A DNA stretch of 64,000 nucleotides from JAYZQT01 sp036136335 (GCA_036136335.1 JAYZQT010000032.1:149283-213282); one strand, 5' to 3'; counted from the first letter of the stretch, positions 34,418-44,095 are shown. Notes: generated by a model not told the origin, from the letters alone. Program-made: numbers and translations.

Positions 34418-34948
34418 GTGGTTTGGAGTGATTTTTCGCAAAATGTTGGGGCGGTGCTTGCGCGTAACCTACCTGAAGAGGTGCCACAGTTGGTTGCTGG
34501 TCTCCTTCCTGACCTTCTGGATGATCGCGGCGTTCTGACTGAGGCGCACAAGGCGAATTCGCTCTCCGGTTACAAACGAAACAGCGTGTTTTTATCCCCA
34601 AATGATGATTTTTCAATTCTGGCTGTCGTGTGGCCGCCCGGAATCGTATCTCCTATCCATAATCATCAAACATGGTGCACCTTTGGCGTCTTCGAGGGCG
34701 TCATACGAGAAACCTGTTATCGGGTAGATCAACGGGCCGCTCACAAATCAGATACTGTTGTTGTTGACGCCGTTGACTTGGTGGCTGGCAATATTTCTCA
34801 TATGACCCCTGATGGAGGTGACATTCACTCCATGCATAATCCAACTGAAAAAAACGCCGTGACAATCCATGTTTATGGTGGAAATTCCGACAAACTTGGA
34901 GCCAACGTGCGGCATATATATCAAAATTCCGCTGCGGACGTGGCTTGA
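34418..34948 (+). CDS. Cysteine dioxygenase type I-like cupin
   Basis: The 176-residue protein has the thiol dioxygenase iron site: His81-x-His83 in SPIHNHQTWC and a third histidine at about 137 in DIHSMHNP. Cysteine dioxygenase or 3-mercaptopropionate dioxygenase oxidise a thiol to the sulfinic acid with Fe(II). Cys87 lies close to the position of the cross-linking cysteine of mammalian enzymes. I favour the GTG at 34418 because GGAGGG lies 6 bases before it; an in-frame ATG at 34376 has no ribosome site. Control by the divergent Lrp-type regulator is likely. The thiol substrate is unresolved. Confidence 0.78.
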   Translation: MVWSDFSQNVGAVLARNLPEEVPQLVAGLLPDLLDDRGVLTEAHKANSLSGYKRNSVFLSPNDDFSILAVVWPPGIVSPIHNHQTWCTFGVFEGVIRETCYRVDQRAAHKSDTVVVDAVDLVAGNISHMTPDGGDIHSMHNPTEKNAVTIHVYGGNSDKLGANVRHIYQNSAADVA

Positions 34949-35034
34949 CGGGAACCGCTCAAACGCGTTAAGCCGCAAACAAGTGATGTCCCGCTAGGAG
35001 GCAGCACGGGTTTTGCGTCAAAAGGAGAGATATT

Positions 35035-36042
35035 GTGCGCGCAGTCGTTCTGCATGAACATGGTGACATAGAGAACCTGACCTTTCACGGAGACTACGCG
35101 AATCCAGATTGTGGTGAAAACCAGGTAATAATCCGGGTCCGGGCAACGTCACTAAACTATCATGACGTGTTTACAACCCGCGGCATGCCCGGCATTAAAG
35201 TGCCGCTGCCGCTCGTTATCGGTCTGGATATCTCGGGAGAAATTCTGGAAGTCGGGGTAGGCGTTCAAGGTTGGTCTGCAGGTGACCGGGTGCTCGTCAA
35301 TCCACTGGATCCAATTACACCCGAGAACGGACTGATGGGCGAAATGCTAGATGGTGGCACCGCAGAACTTTGTGCCGTAGATGCTACACGGCTTATCAGT
35401 ATTCCTGATGGCTGTTCCTACGAACAGGCTGCCGCACTTCCAGTGGCTTACGGTACTGCCCATCGAATGATGATTACGAATGGGCGGATGAAGGGTGGTG
35501 AGAAGGTACTGATACTGGGAGCGTCTGGTGGCGTTGGTTCCTGCTGTGTGTTACTCGCAAAGATGATGGGGTGCGAAGTCGTCGCTGCCGGGTCTAGCCC
35601 GGAAAAACTGTCGGCACTAAAAACGTGGGGTGCGGACCACGTTATCGGATATGAAAATTTTGAGAAGACGATATATGGGATTTACGGTAAGCCACATCGT
35701 CGCAAGTTTGAGGGTGGGGTTGATGTGGCGATCAATTTCACCGGTGGAGACACCTGGGTTCCATCTCTTAAGGCAACACAACGCGGCGGCAAAATTATAA
35801 CCTGCGGAGCGACTGCAGGTTTCGACCCGAAAGAGGACCTGCGTTATGTCTGGACTTTTGAGTTACAGATCCTCGGCTCTAACTCCTGGTCAGTGGACGA
35901 CTTGGAAACGCTGATGCAGTTGATTGCCGATAAAAAACTGATGCCGGTAATAGACACGGTCCTGCCACTTGAAAAGACCGCTGAGGGGGTACGTCAACTG
36001 CGCGACCGCGAAGTCATTGGAAAGATCGTTATCACCCCGTGA
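35035..36042 (+). CDS. MDR family zinc-type alcohol dehydrogenase/quinone reductase
   Basis: This 335-residue medium-chain reductase opens MRAVVLHEHGD and has the cofactor loop LILGASGGVGSCCVLLAK near residue 160. The usual catalytic zinc cysteine is replaced (RATSLNYHDVFTTRG), which points to a quinone or enoyl reductase rather than a zinc alcohol dehydrogenase. The GTG start has AAAGGAGAG upstream. The acyl-CoA ligase gene starts 13 bases after its stop, so the two form a small operon, which may also include the cysteine-dioxygenase-like gene. Confidence 0.87.
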   Translation: MRAVVLHEHGDIENLTFHGDYANPDCGENQVIIRVRATSLNYHDVFTTRGMPGIKVPLPLVIGLDISGEILEVGVGVQGWSAGDRVLVNPLDPITPENGLMGEMLDGGTAELCAVDATRLISIPDGCSYEQAAALPVAYGTAHRMMITNGRMKGGEKVLILGASGGVGSCCVLLAKMMGCEVVAAGSSPEKLSALKTWGADHVIGYENFEKTIYGIYGKPHRRKFEGGVDVAINFTGGDTWVPSLKATQRGGKIITCGATAGFDPKEDLRYVWTFELQILGSNSWSVDDLETLMQLIADKKLMPVIDTVLPLEKTAEGVRQLRDREVIGKIVITP

Positions 36043-36055
36043 CGGGCGACACGCT

Positions 36056-37591
36056 ATGAAAGTAACAGAATCCGGTAATTTGGGGGACGTGTTTGCGGCT
36101 CATGCTGCGTCCGACAGGACTGCAGTGGTCGATTTATATGATCCGGAGCATCCGCGCGAGTGCTCGTATCGGGAGTTCAACGCAGCCTGTGACGCCGTTG
36201 CGAATGGTCTGTTGATGGCTGGGCTCGAGCCGGGAAACCGGGTCGGTATTATGGCACTCAATCGCGTTGAATACCTTGAGGTCCTGTTCGGTGCGATGCG
36301 TGCCGGGTGTGTACCCGTCATGATCAACATCAAGCTTACCGATGATACAGTCAAATTCATTTTACATGATGCTGGCATTGGGCTGGTTTTTGCTGATCCG
36401 GACCAGGCTGAGCGCGTTCCGTCCGGAATCCGCACCATTATTTTTGGTGACGGGGCTGACCCGTATGTCAATTTCAAAATTTCTTTACCAGGTCCTTTTC
36501 CATCCTTCTTTCCGGGCGCTGATGATATAGCGGAACAACCGTATACGTCAGGTTCAACAGGTCGCCCCAAAGGCGTTCTGCTTGACCATGTCGGCCAGGT
36601 CTGGATGATTGAAAAGATTGTTCAAAGTCGGGATATTCGGGAAGACGATTGTTCCGTGATCTCGGCACCCCTGTATCATAAAAACGCGCTTCTAGCCGTC
36701 AAGTCGGCGCTTTCGGCTGGCGGCAGGATTGTAATTTTTTCCCGTTTTGACGCCGTGGAATATGTGCAGGCGATCGAAACCTACCAGCTCACCATGTTGA
36801 CGGGTGTTCCAACCATGTATGCGTTGATACTTCAGGAAGCCGAGGTTCTGAACCGTACCGAGCTGTCATCAGTCCGCAACTGTTCGATGGGATCAGCCCC
36901 TGCATCTGAAAACCTTCTTGATAACCTGGCGGCCAGGTTTCCTGATGCGAAGCTGAACCTGAATTATGGTATAACCGAAGGTGGCCCCATTCTGTTTGCC
37001 TGGTCTCACCCTGATGGTCTTCAGCGGCCCCGGACATCGGTTGGTTTTCCTCTCGATGGTGTGAAATTAAAACTTGTTGGAGGGACGGATGAACGCCAGG
37101 GCGTACTCTACGTCAAAAGTCCGGGCGTAATGAAAGGGTATCATAACCTTCCTGACGAAACCCAAAGGGTACTCAGTGAAGAGGGATGGATTGATACCGG
37201 TGACATTCTCCGACGCGACGAGGTCGGCTGGTACTATTTTGTTGACCGAGCTGACGACATGTTTGTGTGTGCTGGCGAAAATATATATCCAGGTGAGGTA
37301 GAGGCGATGTTGGAGCGCCATGAAGAAATAATGCAGGCTGTGGTTGTTCCGGCGCCAAGTGCGTTAAAGGCGCATGTGCCCTATGCCTGGGTGGTCAGGC
37401 GGGAGGGTGCGACTTTCGATGAACATGCGGTCAAACAATATGCCTTAGAAAACGGGCCAGCATACGCTCATCCTCGCCGGGTGTTATTTGTCGACGCGAT
37501 GCCGTTAAGTGGCACAAATAAAATCGATCGACGTTCTCTGGAAGCGCAGGCGGTTGAATTGGCCAAGGCCGACACACGAATTGATCAATAG
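36056..37591 (+). CDS. AMP-dependent acyl-CoA synthetase
   Basis: The 511-residue ligase has the ATP loop YTSGSTGRPKGV, the hinge region DTGDILRRDEVGWYYFVDR and the C-terminal catalytic lysine in SGTNKIDRRSL. It activates an unknown carboxylic acid to a CoA thioester. The ATG at 36056 fits the family; the frame runs back to 35969 inside the previous gene. Its end overlaps the convergent spermidine synthase gene by 7 bases. Confidence 0.9.
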   Translation: MKVTESGNLGDVFAAHAASDRTAVVDLYDPEHPRECSYREFNAACDAVANGLLMAGLEPGNRVGIMALNRVEYLEVLFGAMRAGCVPVMINIKLTDDTVKFILHDAGIGLVFADPDQAERVPSGIRTIIFGDGADPYVNFKISLPGPFPSFFPGADDIAEQPYTSGSTGRPKGVLLDHVGQVWMIEKIVQSRDIREDDCSVISAPLYHKNALLAVKSALSAGGRIVIFSRFDAVEYVQAIETYQLTMLTGVPTMYALILQEAEVLNRTELSSVRNCSMGSAPASENLLDNLAARFPDAKLNLNYGITEGGPILFAWSHPDGLQRPRTSVGFPLDGVKLKLVGGTDERQGVLYVKSPGVMKGYHNLPDETQRVLSEEGWIDTGDILRRDEVGWYYFVDRADDMFVCAGENIYPGEVEAMLERHEEIMQAVVVPAPSALKAHVPYAWVVRREGATFDEHAVKQYALENGPAYAHPRRVLFVDAMPLSGTNKIDRRSLEAQAVELAKADTRIDQ

Positions 37592-38436
37592 TGCATGTAT
37601 GCGGGCAGGGCGAAACTAGCGGTGTGAATTTGCGGTGAGTAGTACCGCATATCAAGCTGAGTGGAGTTGAAACGGGTCCGAATTGTGTTGATGTCGGTGT
37701 TTCTGGCGGTGTGACTTTGCGCACCCCAACCGAGATCCATAAATCCAAATGAATAAGTTGGCACCTGAGTGACATATAGAGCGGCATCCGTAAAAACTGA
37801 GTTAAGCCTTCGTATCGTCTCACGGGCTTCTGTTTCCTGCACGAAAGAGACGCCGGACTGGCAAATGAAAATGCCGTTTTCAGTCAAAAGATCCCGGCAG
37901 TCGCGATAAAATGCATCCGAAAATAGAGGTGCTGACGGGCCGACTGGATCGCTCGAGTCAACAATTATCAAATCGAAACGACGATCTGTCATTTTTACAA
38001 ATTCAACACCGTCCGAGATCAATAAGTTACATCGTGGATCCTGAAAGGCGCCCTTGCTAAGCGCTGGAAGAAACTTCTGACAAAGTTCGACGACACTCCC
38101 GTCGATCTCCACGATGGTAACCATATTTATTTTTGGATGGCGTAAAACCTCTCTCAGGGCACCTCCATCCCCACCACCGATTATCAATACTTCCTGAACG
38201 GATCCGTGGGCGAAAATCGGGACGTGTGCGAGCATTTCATGGTAGCATGCCTCATCACGTTCCGTTGTTTGAATTATTCCGTCCAGTGCCAAAACCCTCC
38301 CAAAGAAGGGGGTTTCGAAAATGATTATGTCCTGAACCGCGGTTTCAGAATGATGAAGAATGTTTGTTACTTCAAAACGCTGTTCGTAGGTGCCATGGAG
38401 GGTTTCCGAGAACCAGTTCTCGGGCGAGCCATTCAA
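37585..38436 (-). CDS. speE: Spermidine synthase
   Basis: SpeE transfers the aminopropyl group of decarboxylated S-adenosylmethionine to putrescine. The 283-residue protein has the N-terminal beta-strand domain (NWFSETLHGTYEQRF), the cofactor motif VLIIGGGDGGALREVLRH near residue 85, the catalytic aspartate region IIVDSSDPVGP near 160 and YHEMLAHVP near 64. Length and motifs are standard. Its ATG overlaps the speD stop by 4 bases, so the polyamine genes are coupled. Confidence 0.95.
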   Translation of the reverse strand: MNGSPENWFSETLHGTYEQRFEVTNILHHSETAVQDIIIFETPFFGRVLALDGIIQTTERDEACYHEMLAHVPIFAHGSVQEVLIIGGGDGGALREVLRHPKINMVTIVEIDGSVVELCQKFLPALSKGAFQDPRCNLLISDGVEFVKMTDRRFDLIIVDSSDPVGPSAPLFSDAFYRDCRDLLTENGIFICQSGVSFVQETEARETIRRLNSVFTDAALYVTQVPTYSFGFMDLGWGAQSHTARNTDINTIRTRFNSTQLDMRYYSPQIHTASFALPAYMHY

Positions 38437-38915
38437 CCGACTAGACCTCTCTTCTGTTCATTAACCTCAATACGTACCGGTTCTAGTTTTTGTTCAAGCA
38501 CGGCAACGGCTTTCTCGGGTCGACAATTGCCGCACATGAACACATCGAAGGCGGCATAGTCCAGCTCTGGCCACGTGTGCACGCTAATGTGGCTTTCGGC
38601 CAGAACGGCGACACCCGATATACCCCCCTCGCCGCCGAACTCGTGGACGTGAACATGAAGGATCGTAGCATTCGCGCCTTCTGCGGCTTTTTTAAGAATC
38701 TCCGCTACGGCGTCCGGATCACCAATGTTCTTTCCACCCCAGACATCGACCAGTAAATGTGCGCCTGCGTAGACTTCACCGTCTTTGCATATGAGATAAT
38801 TCCCTAACCCTTGTCTGGAATGGCGTTTCCGTACCGAAACTCCGGGGTTCTCTGAAATTGACGCCGTCCGTTCGCTTGGGATGTCATTGTTATCTGTGAG
38901 TACGAGGTCGTTCAT
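38433..38915 (-). CDS. speD: S-adenosylmethionine decarboxylase proenzyme
   Basis: SpeD makes decarboxylated S-adenosylmethionine for spermidine synthesis and is processed to a pyruvoyl enzyme. The cleavage site LAESHIS has the serine at 108 that becomes the pyruvoyl group; His113 and Cys128 complete the known active site. At 160 residues it is about 40 residues longer at the N-terminus than most bacterial class 1B enzymes, the extra part being polar. The ATG at 38915 has GAGAAA upstream. It is the first gene of the speD-speE pair. Confidence 0.95.
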   Translation of the reverse strand: MNDLVLTDNNDIPSERTASISENPGVSVRKRHSRQGLGNYLICKDGEVYAGAHLLVDVWGGKNIGDPDAVAEILKKAAEGANATILHVHVHEFGGEGGISGVAVLAESHISVHTWPELDYAAFDVFMCGNCRPEKAVAVLEQKLEPVRIEVNEQKRGLVG

Positions 38916-39003
38916 ATTTGTTTCTCTTGTGGGACGCAGTTTTGGCAGGTTAGAAGGCCGCCCTTATCGTGTTTTTGAATGCCGTTGGCAAGGGGTTTTG
39001 GTA

Positions 39004-40761
39004 TCAAAATGCCTCGGCCGGCAAAGCCATTATTGCGTCGGCCCCTGCGACAGCCGAACAGGCATAGGCGTTGGCCTGTGGTAGCATATGCGCTGCGTAA
39101 AACCTGGCAGTAGCAATTTTGGCTTTATAAAAGTCTTCGTCTTCAGGTCCGTTGGTCGCGATGTCGGCTGCCATGCCCATTAACCACCCACCGGCCAATA
39201 ACCCGAGCGCAGTAAGGAACGGGGTTGCACCAGCAACTACCGCCCGGGGATCATCCCCATCGTATTCAATCATCCAATTTGCTGCGTCGGAGACAGCGTT
39301 CAATGCTGATGACAAAGCATCCGCGATGAGGGTATCGGTTATCCCGGTTCCCTTTATTTCGTATATAAAACGGAGAAGCTCCCTCCCCTGGTCGCGCAGC
39401 ACCTTGCGTCCGACCAGATCGAGTGCCTGAATACCGTTAGTGCCTTCGTAGATTGGGGTAATTCGAGCGTCGCGATAGTACTGCGCGGCCCCCGTTTCTT
39501 CGATGAAACCGGCGCCACCGTGAATCTGTATTCCCAGAGAAGCAATATCCACGCCGCAGTCAGTGGACCATGCCTTCACCACAGGAACCAGTAGATCCAC
39601 ACGAGCCGATGCGGTTGCGCGTTCGTCAAGATCTGGATGCTTGCGGGCTATATCCTGTTTTGCCGAGACATAGCAGCATAGCGCGCGCGTAGCCTCTGTC
39701 AGTGCCCGCATCGTCATGAGGTTTCGGCGGACATCTGGGTGTCGGATTATTGGAACGGCGCCAGCGGCTGGGTTTGCGGCATCGCGACCCTGTATCCTCT
39801 CTCTTGCGTATTCTGCCGCCAGTTGATAGGCACGCTCCCCAATTCCTACACCCTCGCGTCCAACCGCAAGGCGGGCACTGTTCATCATTGAGAACATGTA
39901 TTCCATGCCTCGGCATTCTTCGCCCACAAGGTATCCGATAGCGCCATCGTTTTCACCAAACTGCATTACGCAAGTAGGGCTGCCATGAATACCCAGTTTA
40001 CGCTCAAGGGACATTGGGCGAAGGTCGTTCCTTTGACCTAAAGAACCATCTTCATTCACTATAAATTTCGGCACAATAAACAACGAAATTCCACGTGTTC
40101 CTGGCGGTGCATCGGGAGTTCGGGCAAGGACCATGTGCACAATATTGTCTGTTAAATCGTGTTCTCCCCACGTCGTAAATATTTTCTGACCGGTAAGCCG
40201 GTAATGCCCGGCTTCGGGAACGGCGCGCGTCCGCAACGCACCCACATCCGAACCCGCGTTGGGTTCGGTCAGCACCATAGTTCCGGTCCATTCGCCCGTC
40301 ACAAGCTTGGGAAGCCATTTTTGTTTTTGCTCTTCGGTACCAAACTCGCCTATGCATTCAACAGCGGCAATCGTAAGTACCGGGCAAACCATAAACGCCA
40401 GGTTGGCGGCATCCCACATCTCGAAGACTGGTGTGGCCACTAGCTGAGGGAGGCCCTGTCCACCAATTTCCCTATCAAACTGTAGGGTGTTCCAGCCACC
40501 ATCGACGTATGCCTGGTATGCGCTCCGAAAACCTGTTGGGGTAATTACCACCCCGTTTTCAAGCTTTGCACCCTCAATGTCGCCACTTCGGTTTATGGGG
40601 GACAGGACATCACGTGCCAAGTTTCCGGCTTCTTCAAGGATCGCCCGCACCAAATCTGGCGTTGTTTCCTCATATCCCGGCAGAGATGCGATTTGCTCCA
40701 GTCCGATCAGTTCTTCGATAACGAATTGCATGTCACGTAAGGGGGCCTGGTAGTCAGCCAT
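39004..40761 (-). CDS. Acyl-CoA dehydrogenase, DmdC-like long form
   Basis: The 585-residue protein is a long-form FAD acyl-CoA dehydrogenase. MVLTEPNAGSDVGALRTRA near residue 160 and IYEGTNGIQALDLVGRK near 440 hold the FAD contacts and the probable catalytic glutamate. The N-terminal half-helix region and extra C-terminal domain (about 120 residues) match the group that includes 3-methylmercaptopropionyl-CoA dehydrogenase DmdC. It makes an enoyl-CoA in beta-oxidation-like routes. The exact acyl chain is unknown. The GlcD-type gene is 10 bases upstream on the same strand. Confidence 0.9.
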   Translation of the reverse strand: MADYQAPLRDMQFVIEELIGLEQIASLPGYEETTPDLVRAILEEAGNLARDVLSPINRSGDIEGAKLENGVVITPTGFRSAYQAYVDGGWNTLQFDREIGGQGLPQLVATPVFEMWDAANLAFMVCPVLTIAAVECIGEFGTEEQKQKWLPKLVTGEWTGTMVLTEPNAGSDVGALRTRAVPEAGHYRLTGQKIFTTWGEHDLTDNIVHMVLARTPDAPPGTRGISLFIVPKFIVNEDGSLGQRNDLRPMSLERKLGIHGSPTCVMQFGENDGAIGYLVGEECRGMEYMFSMMNSARLAVGREGVGIGERAYQLAAEYARERIQGRDAANPAAGAVPIIRHPDVRRNLMTMRALTEATRALCCYVSAKQDIARKHPDLDERATASARVDLLVPVVKAWSTDCGVDIASLGIQIHGGAGFIEETGAAQYYRDARITPIYEGTNGIQALDLVGRKVLRDQGRELLRFIYEIKGTGITDTLIADALSSALNAVSDAANWMIEYDGDDPRAVVAGATPFLTALGLLAGGWLMGMAADIATNGPEDEDFYKAKIATARFYAAHMLPQANAYACSAVAGADAIMALPAEAF

Positions 40762-40771
40762 TGATATACTC

Positions 40772-42208
40772 CTATAGGACTTTCCCTGGGTTCATGATGC
40801 CAGTGGGATCCAGCGCCGTTTTGACCGTTCTCATTACATCCAGAGCCACAGGGTTCTTGTATGTTTCCAACTCCTCCCGGCGAAGTCTTCCTATACCGTG
40901 TTCAGCACTAATTGAGCCACCCATCGTAGTTACCCGGTCATATATTGCTTTATGAATGCTAGGCTCATATTTACGGAAATCGTCGTCAGACATTTTAATC
41001 GGTCGACTGAGGTTGAAATGAATATTACCGTCGCCGACATGGCCAAAGGCGCACGGCCGAATGCCCGGCACCAGTGTCTCCAATTCGGCTATCGCCTCGA
41101 TTAAAAAGGTAGCTACACCAGAAACCGGAACAGAAATATCGTGCTTGGAACTCGCGCCTTCAAACTTCTGTGCTTCCGGTATTGTTTCACGAATTTTCCA
41201 AAAGTCGCGCGCGTGCTGGCCGCTTTCCGCAAAGACTGCATCGAGAATAACGCCGTCTCTCATTCCATTTTCGAGGACCGTTTCAAGCATTTCGCGAAGT
41301 TTTTCAGCAATCACTTCACCTGCGGCTAGTTCAATTAAAATATAATGCTGGTATTCAGTGGACATCGGATCCCGGGTGCCATCGATATGCTGCAGCGTGA
41401 ACTCAATTGCCTGTCGCGTAATGTATTCGAAGGTAACGACACTGTCGTCGGTGATCCGTCGCGCCCGTGCGAGCAGTTCAACGGCCGCGTATTGGTTTTC
41501 TACTGCGACAAAAGCTGTCTGTACGTCTATAGGCTTTGGGAAAAGTTTAAGACAGGCCGCTGTAATAATTCCAAGTGTACCCTCCGCACCAATAAACAGA
41601 TGTTTCAGGTCATAACCAGTATTGTCTTTCCGGAGGCCAGTGAGGCCATTCCAGATTCGGCCATCGGGTAACACGGCTTCGAGTCCCAGGCAAAGATCCC
41701 GTGCTGGTCCGTATCGTAACACCCCGGTGCCCCCAGCATTTGTGGAGAGATTACCGCCGATCCGCGCTGTTCCTTCTCCGCCTAGACTGAGCGGGAAGTA
41801 GCGTTCAGCTGCCTCTGCGGCCTCTTGCACTTTGGCAAGGATTACGCCTGCCTCGACGGTAATGGTGTAGTTAAGGACATCCAGGTCGCGGACCTTGTCC
41901 ATACGGGTCAAGGACATGAGTATTTCGCGGCCATGCTCGTAAGGTGTCGCACCGCCACACAGGCCGGTATTGCCCCCCTGCGGGACAATCGGCGTGCCTG
42001 TTTCGTGGCAGATCCTGACCACTTCAGCGACCTCTTGGGTCGAACCAGGGCGGACGACCATTGGTGTTGCACCGTGATAGTATCCACGCTCATCCGAGAG
42101 GTAAGGTGCTTTCGAACTTTCATCGATAATGACACCAACGTCGCCAACGATCGCGTGAATGCGGTCGAGTGTGTTCTGGTTGACCGAAGTTGCCGCGAGG
42201 TTATTCAT
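40772..42208 (-). CDS. FAD-linked oxidase, GlcD / D-2-hydroxyacid dehydrogenase family
   Basis: The 478-residue flavoprotein has a PCMH-type FAD domain with IVPQGGNTGLCGGATP near residue 74 and a C-terminal cap with GHVGDGNIHFN near 393 and ISAEHGIGRLRREEL near 438. The closest families oxidise D-lactate, glycolate or D-2-hydroxyglutarate and pass electrons to an acceptor. The start region is partly duplicated (see 42201-42239). It is probably cotranscribed with the acyl-CoA dehydrogenase. Confidence 0.9.
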   Translation of the reverse strand: MNNLAATSVNQNTLDRIHAIVGDVGVIIDESSKAPYLSDERGYYHGATPMVVRPGSTQEVAEVVRICHETGTPIVPQGGNTGLCGGATPYEHGREILMSLTRMDKVRDLDVLNYTITVEAGVILAKVQEAAEAAERYFPLSLGGEGTARIGGNLSTNAGGTGVLRYGPARDLCLGLEAVLPDGRIWNGLTGLRKDNTGYDLKHLFIGAEGTLGIITAACLKLFPKPIDVQTAFVAVENQYAAVELLARARRITDDSVVTFEYITRQAIEFTLQHIDGTRDPMSTEYQHYILIELAAGEVIAEKLREMLETVLENGMRDGVILDAVFAESGQHARDFWKIRETIPEAQKFEGASSKHDISVPVSGVATFLIEAIAELETLVPGIRPCAFGHVGDGNIHFNLSRPIKMSDDDFRKYEPSIHKAIYDRVTTMGGSISAEHGIGRLRREELETYKNPVALDVMRTVKTALDPTGIMNPGKVL

Positions 42209-42239
42209 TTTCAGGATGTCCCGGTTTCATTTTCAGGAT
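42201..42239 (-). promoter_or_regulatory. Duplicated start region with a nine-codon upstream mini-frame
   Basis: The 13-base word ATCCTGAAAATGA occurs twice on the minus strand, at 42239-42227 and 42217-42205, each copy containing an ATG. The second ATG (42208) starts the GlcD-type gene. The first (42230) opens a frame MKPGHPENE that stops at 42201, just past the real start. The overlap could lower or couple translation of the main gene. Neither ATG has a strong ribosome-binding site. Confidence 0.3.
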
Positions 42240-42269
42240 TAAATCATGTGTGATAACGGGGCAATGGGG

Positions 42270-43223
42270 TCATTCGCCGCCCCGAGGCGCGGCGGCTCGC
42301 CGTAAGCGGTCATTTATAGCTCGCCCGAGCCCGTTCTCTGGTATTGGCATCACCGCAATTGTGCCGCCGGCGTGATCCAGAGACTGCATCATGGAAAAAA
42401 GATTGCCCGCGGCCTCTTGGAGATTTTCGGATGGGCTCAGGTTTAGCTCTTTCGAAAACCCTGTGATTTTATGTTTCCCAAACGAAAGAAGGGCTTCACC
42501 TTCCATAATTGACGACACATTTCGGCGCATCGACGCTTCTGGAGCGTAGTGGCTCGCGAGTAAACCTGGAGAGACAGGTAGCTCCGTCGGGGTGTCGGAA
42601 AAGGTCACGGGTCCTATGAGCGCTTCAATTTCTTCCACCGTTAATGCTCCGGGTCGCAGGATGACCGCCTCATGAGTAGAACAGTCTATGACCGTTGATT
42701 CCAGGCCTATTTCGCACGGTCCATCGTCGAGGATGAGACCTACGCTGTCGCCAAGGGACGCGTCGACGTGCAAAGCCTGTGTGGGGCTGACCCTTCCTGA
42801 CGCATTCGCGCTGGGCGCCGCTATCGGAAATCCTGTAACGTTCATGATCGCCCGCGCCACAGGTTGCGCTGGTATGCGAACACATATTGTGTCCAGTCCT
42901 GCGGTGGCGAGACGGGAAATCCGGCATTTTTTTCTTCGTTTTACGACGAGAGACATTGGGCCTGGCCAGAAATGCATCGCAAGCTGTCTGGCTTTTTCTG
43001 TGTACTCCCCTATTTCCTCCGCCGCTTCAAACGATGCGACGTGCACGATTAACGGGTTGAAGGGTGGGCGCTGTTTTGCCTTGAAAATTCGCGATACCGC
43101 TGCGTCCGAAGTGGCATTTCCTCCTAGACCGTATACAGTTTCCGTGGGAAACGCGACCAAATTTCCTGCCCGCAGGGTATCAACTGCCAGCGCGATGGTT
43201 TCAGGGTTTGATGGCACTATCAT
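42270..43223 (-). CDS. L-threonylcarbamoyladenylate synthase (Sua5/YwlC/YrdC)
   Basis: This enzyme makes threonylcarbamoyl-AMP for the t6A37 modification of tRNA. The 317-residue protein has the YrdC domain (AFPTETVYGLGG near residue 24, KAKQRPPFNPL near 48, APSANASGRVSPT near 138) and the C-terminal Sua5 extension (LPVSPGLLASHYAP). I start at the ATG at 43223, which overlaps the cysQ stop as ATGA; the longer frame lies inside cysQ. It is a housekeeping gene coupled to cysQ. Confidence 0.93.
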   Translation of the reverse strand: MIVPSNPETIALAVDTLRAGNLVAFPTETVYGLGGNATSDAAVSRIFKAKQRPPFNPLIVHVASFEAAEEIGEYTEKARQLAMHFWPGPMSLVVKRRKKCRISRLATAGLDTICVRIPAQPVARAIMNVTGFPIAAPSANASGRVSPTQALHVDASLGDSVGLILDDGPCEIGLESTVIDCSTHEAVILRPGALTVEEIEALIGPVTFSDTPTELPVSPGLLASHYAPEASMRRNVSSIMEGEALLSFGKHKITGFSKELNLSPSENLQEAAGNLFSMMQSLDHAGGTIAVMPIPENGLGRAINDRLRRAAAPRGGE

Positions 43224-43999
43224 AGGAGCCCGCGAGCTAGAAATTCTGGATTTTTCCAACCCGCCTTGCCATAGAGTAGCTCCCGCTCCTCGGTTGCCCA
43301 TACACAACCGCCCGCGCCGCGCAGAACAGCATGTCCCGCTGCGGTGTCCCACTCGGATGTAGGCCCATAACGTGGGTAAATGTCGGCACTTCCTTCAGCA
43401 ATGAGACAGAATTTCAGCGAACTTCCCATGATTTTGTGCCTTTGCACGGTGATATCTTTTACCATGGCAGACAGTTTCTGCCGATCACCGTGAGATCGGC
43501 TTGAAACAACGATTGGACCCGCTTTGGGGGTTGTTCGTGCGGATATGGTTTCCCATGCATTTGCATCTGACCGGCGCTCCGCGGTCCCTGTACCACACGC
43601 GCGAAACGTCCGCTTAAGGGCAGGTGCCCCGACTATCCCCAGTATCGGAATTTGATCCTGGATCAACGCGATGTTGACGGTAAATTCTCCGCTGCGTCGA
43701 ATAAATTCTTCAGTGCCATCGACGGGATCCACCAGCCAAAACAAATTACCAGAAACAGCCTCCTCCCTGCCCTGGGAGACAGCCTCTTCGCCGATTGCCG
43801 GTACTTCCGGTAGCAGCTGCTTTAATACCGGGAGGATCAGCGCCTCAGCAAGTTCATCCGCTTTCGTAACGGGGGTCTTGTCGTTTTTCTGGCGCACTTC
43901 AAAATCCGTCTCGTAAATACTGAGAATCAGTTCTCCGGCCCGATCTGCGACTTCACTGATCTCTTTCAGGAGTTCACGACGTTCGAATTCGGAAAACAT
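43220..43999 (-). CDS. cysQ: 3'(2'),5'-bisphosphate nucleotidase
   Basis: CysQ removes the 3'-phosphate of PAP formed in sulfate assimilation. The 259-residue inositol-monophosphatase-fold protein has the metal motifs GEEAVSQ near residue 70, WLVDPVDGTEEFI near 87 and SEWDTAAGHAVL near 214. The ATG at 43999 is preferred over an upstream TTG. It is coupled to the Sua5 gene by a 4-base overlap and is divergent from the SRAP gene. Confidence 0.92.
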   Translation of the reverse strand: MFSEFERRELLKEISEVADRAGELILSIYETDFEVRQKNDKTPVTKADELAEALILPVLKQLLPEVPAIGEEAVSQGREEAVSGNLFWLVDPVDGTEEFIRRSGEFTVNIALIQDQIPILGIVGAPALKRTFRACGTGTAERRSDANAWETISARTTPKAGPIVVSSRSHGDRQKLSAMVKDITVQRHKIMGSSLKFCLIAEGSADIYPRYGPTSEWDTAAGHAVLRGAGGCVWATEERELLYGKAGWKNPEFLARGLL

Positions 44000-44095
44000 C
44001 AAGGATTTCACCAGGTTAAACGCGAAGTACAATAGTTAACGCGTGGTTTGATGAGAATAAAGACGCAAATGGTGTGGATGAGGTAAAATGTCTCA

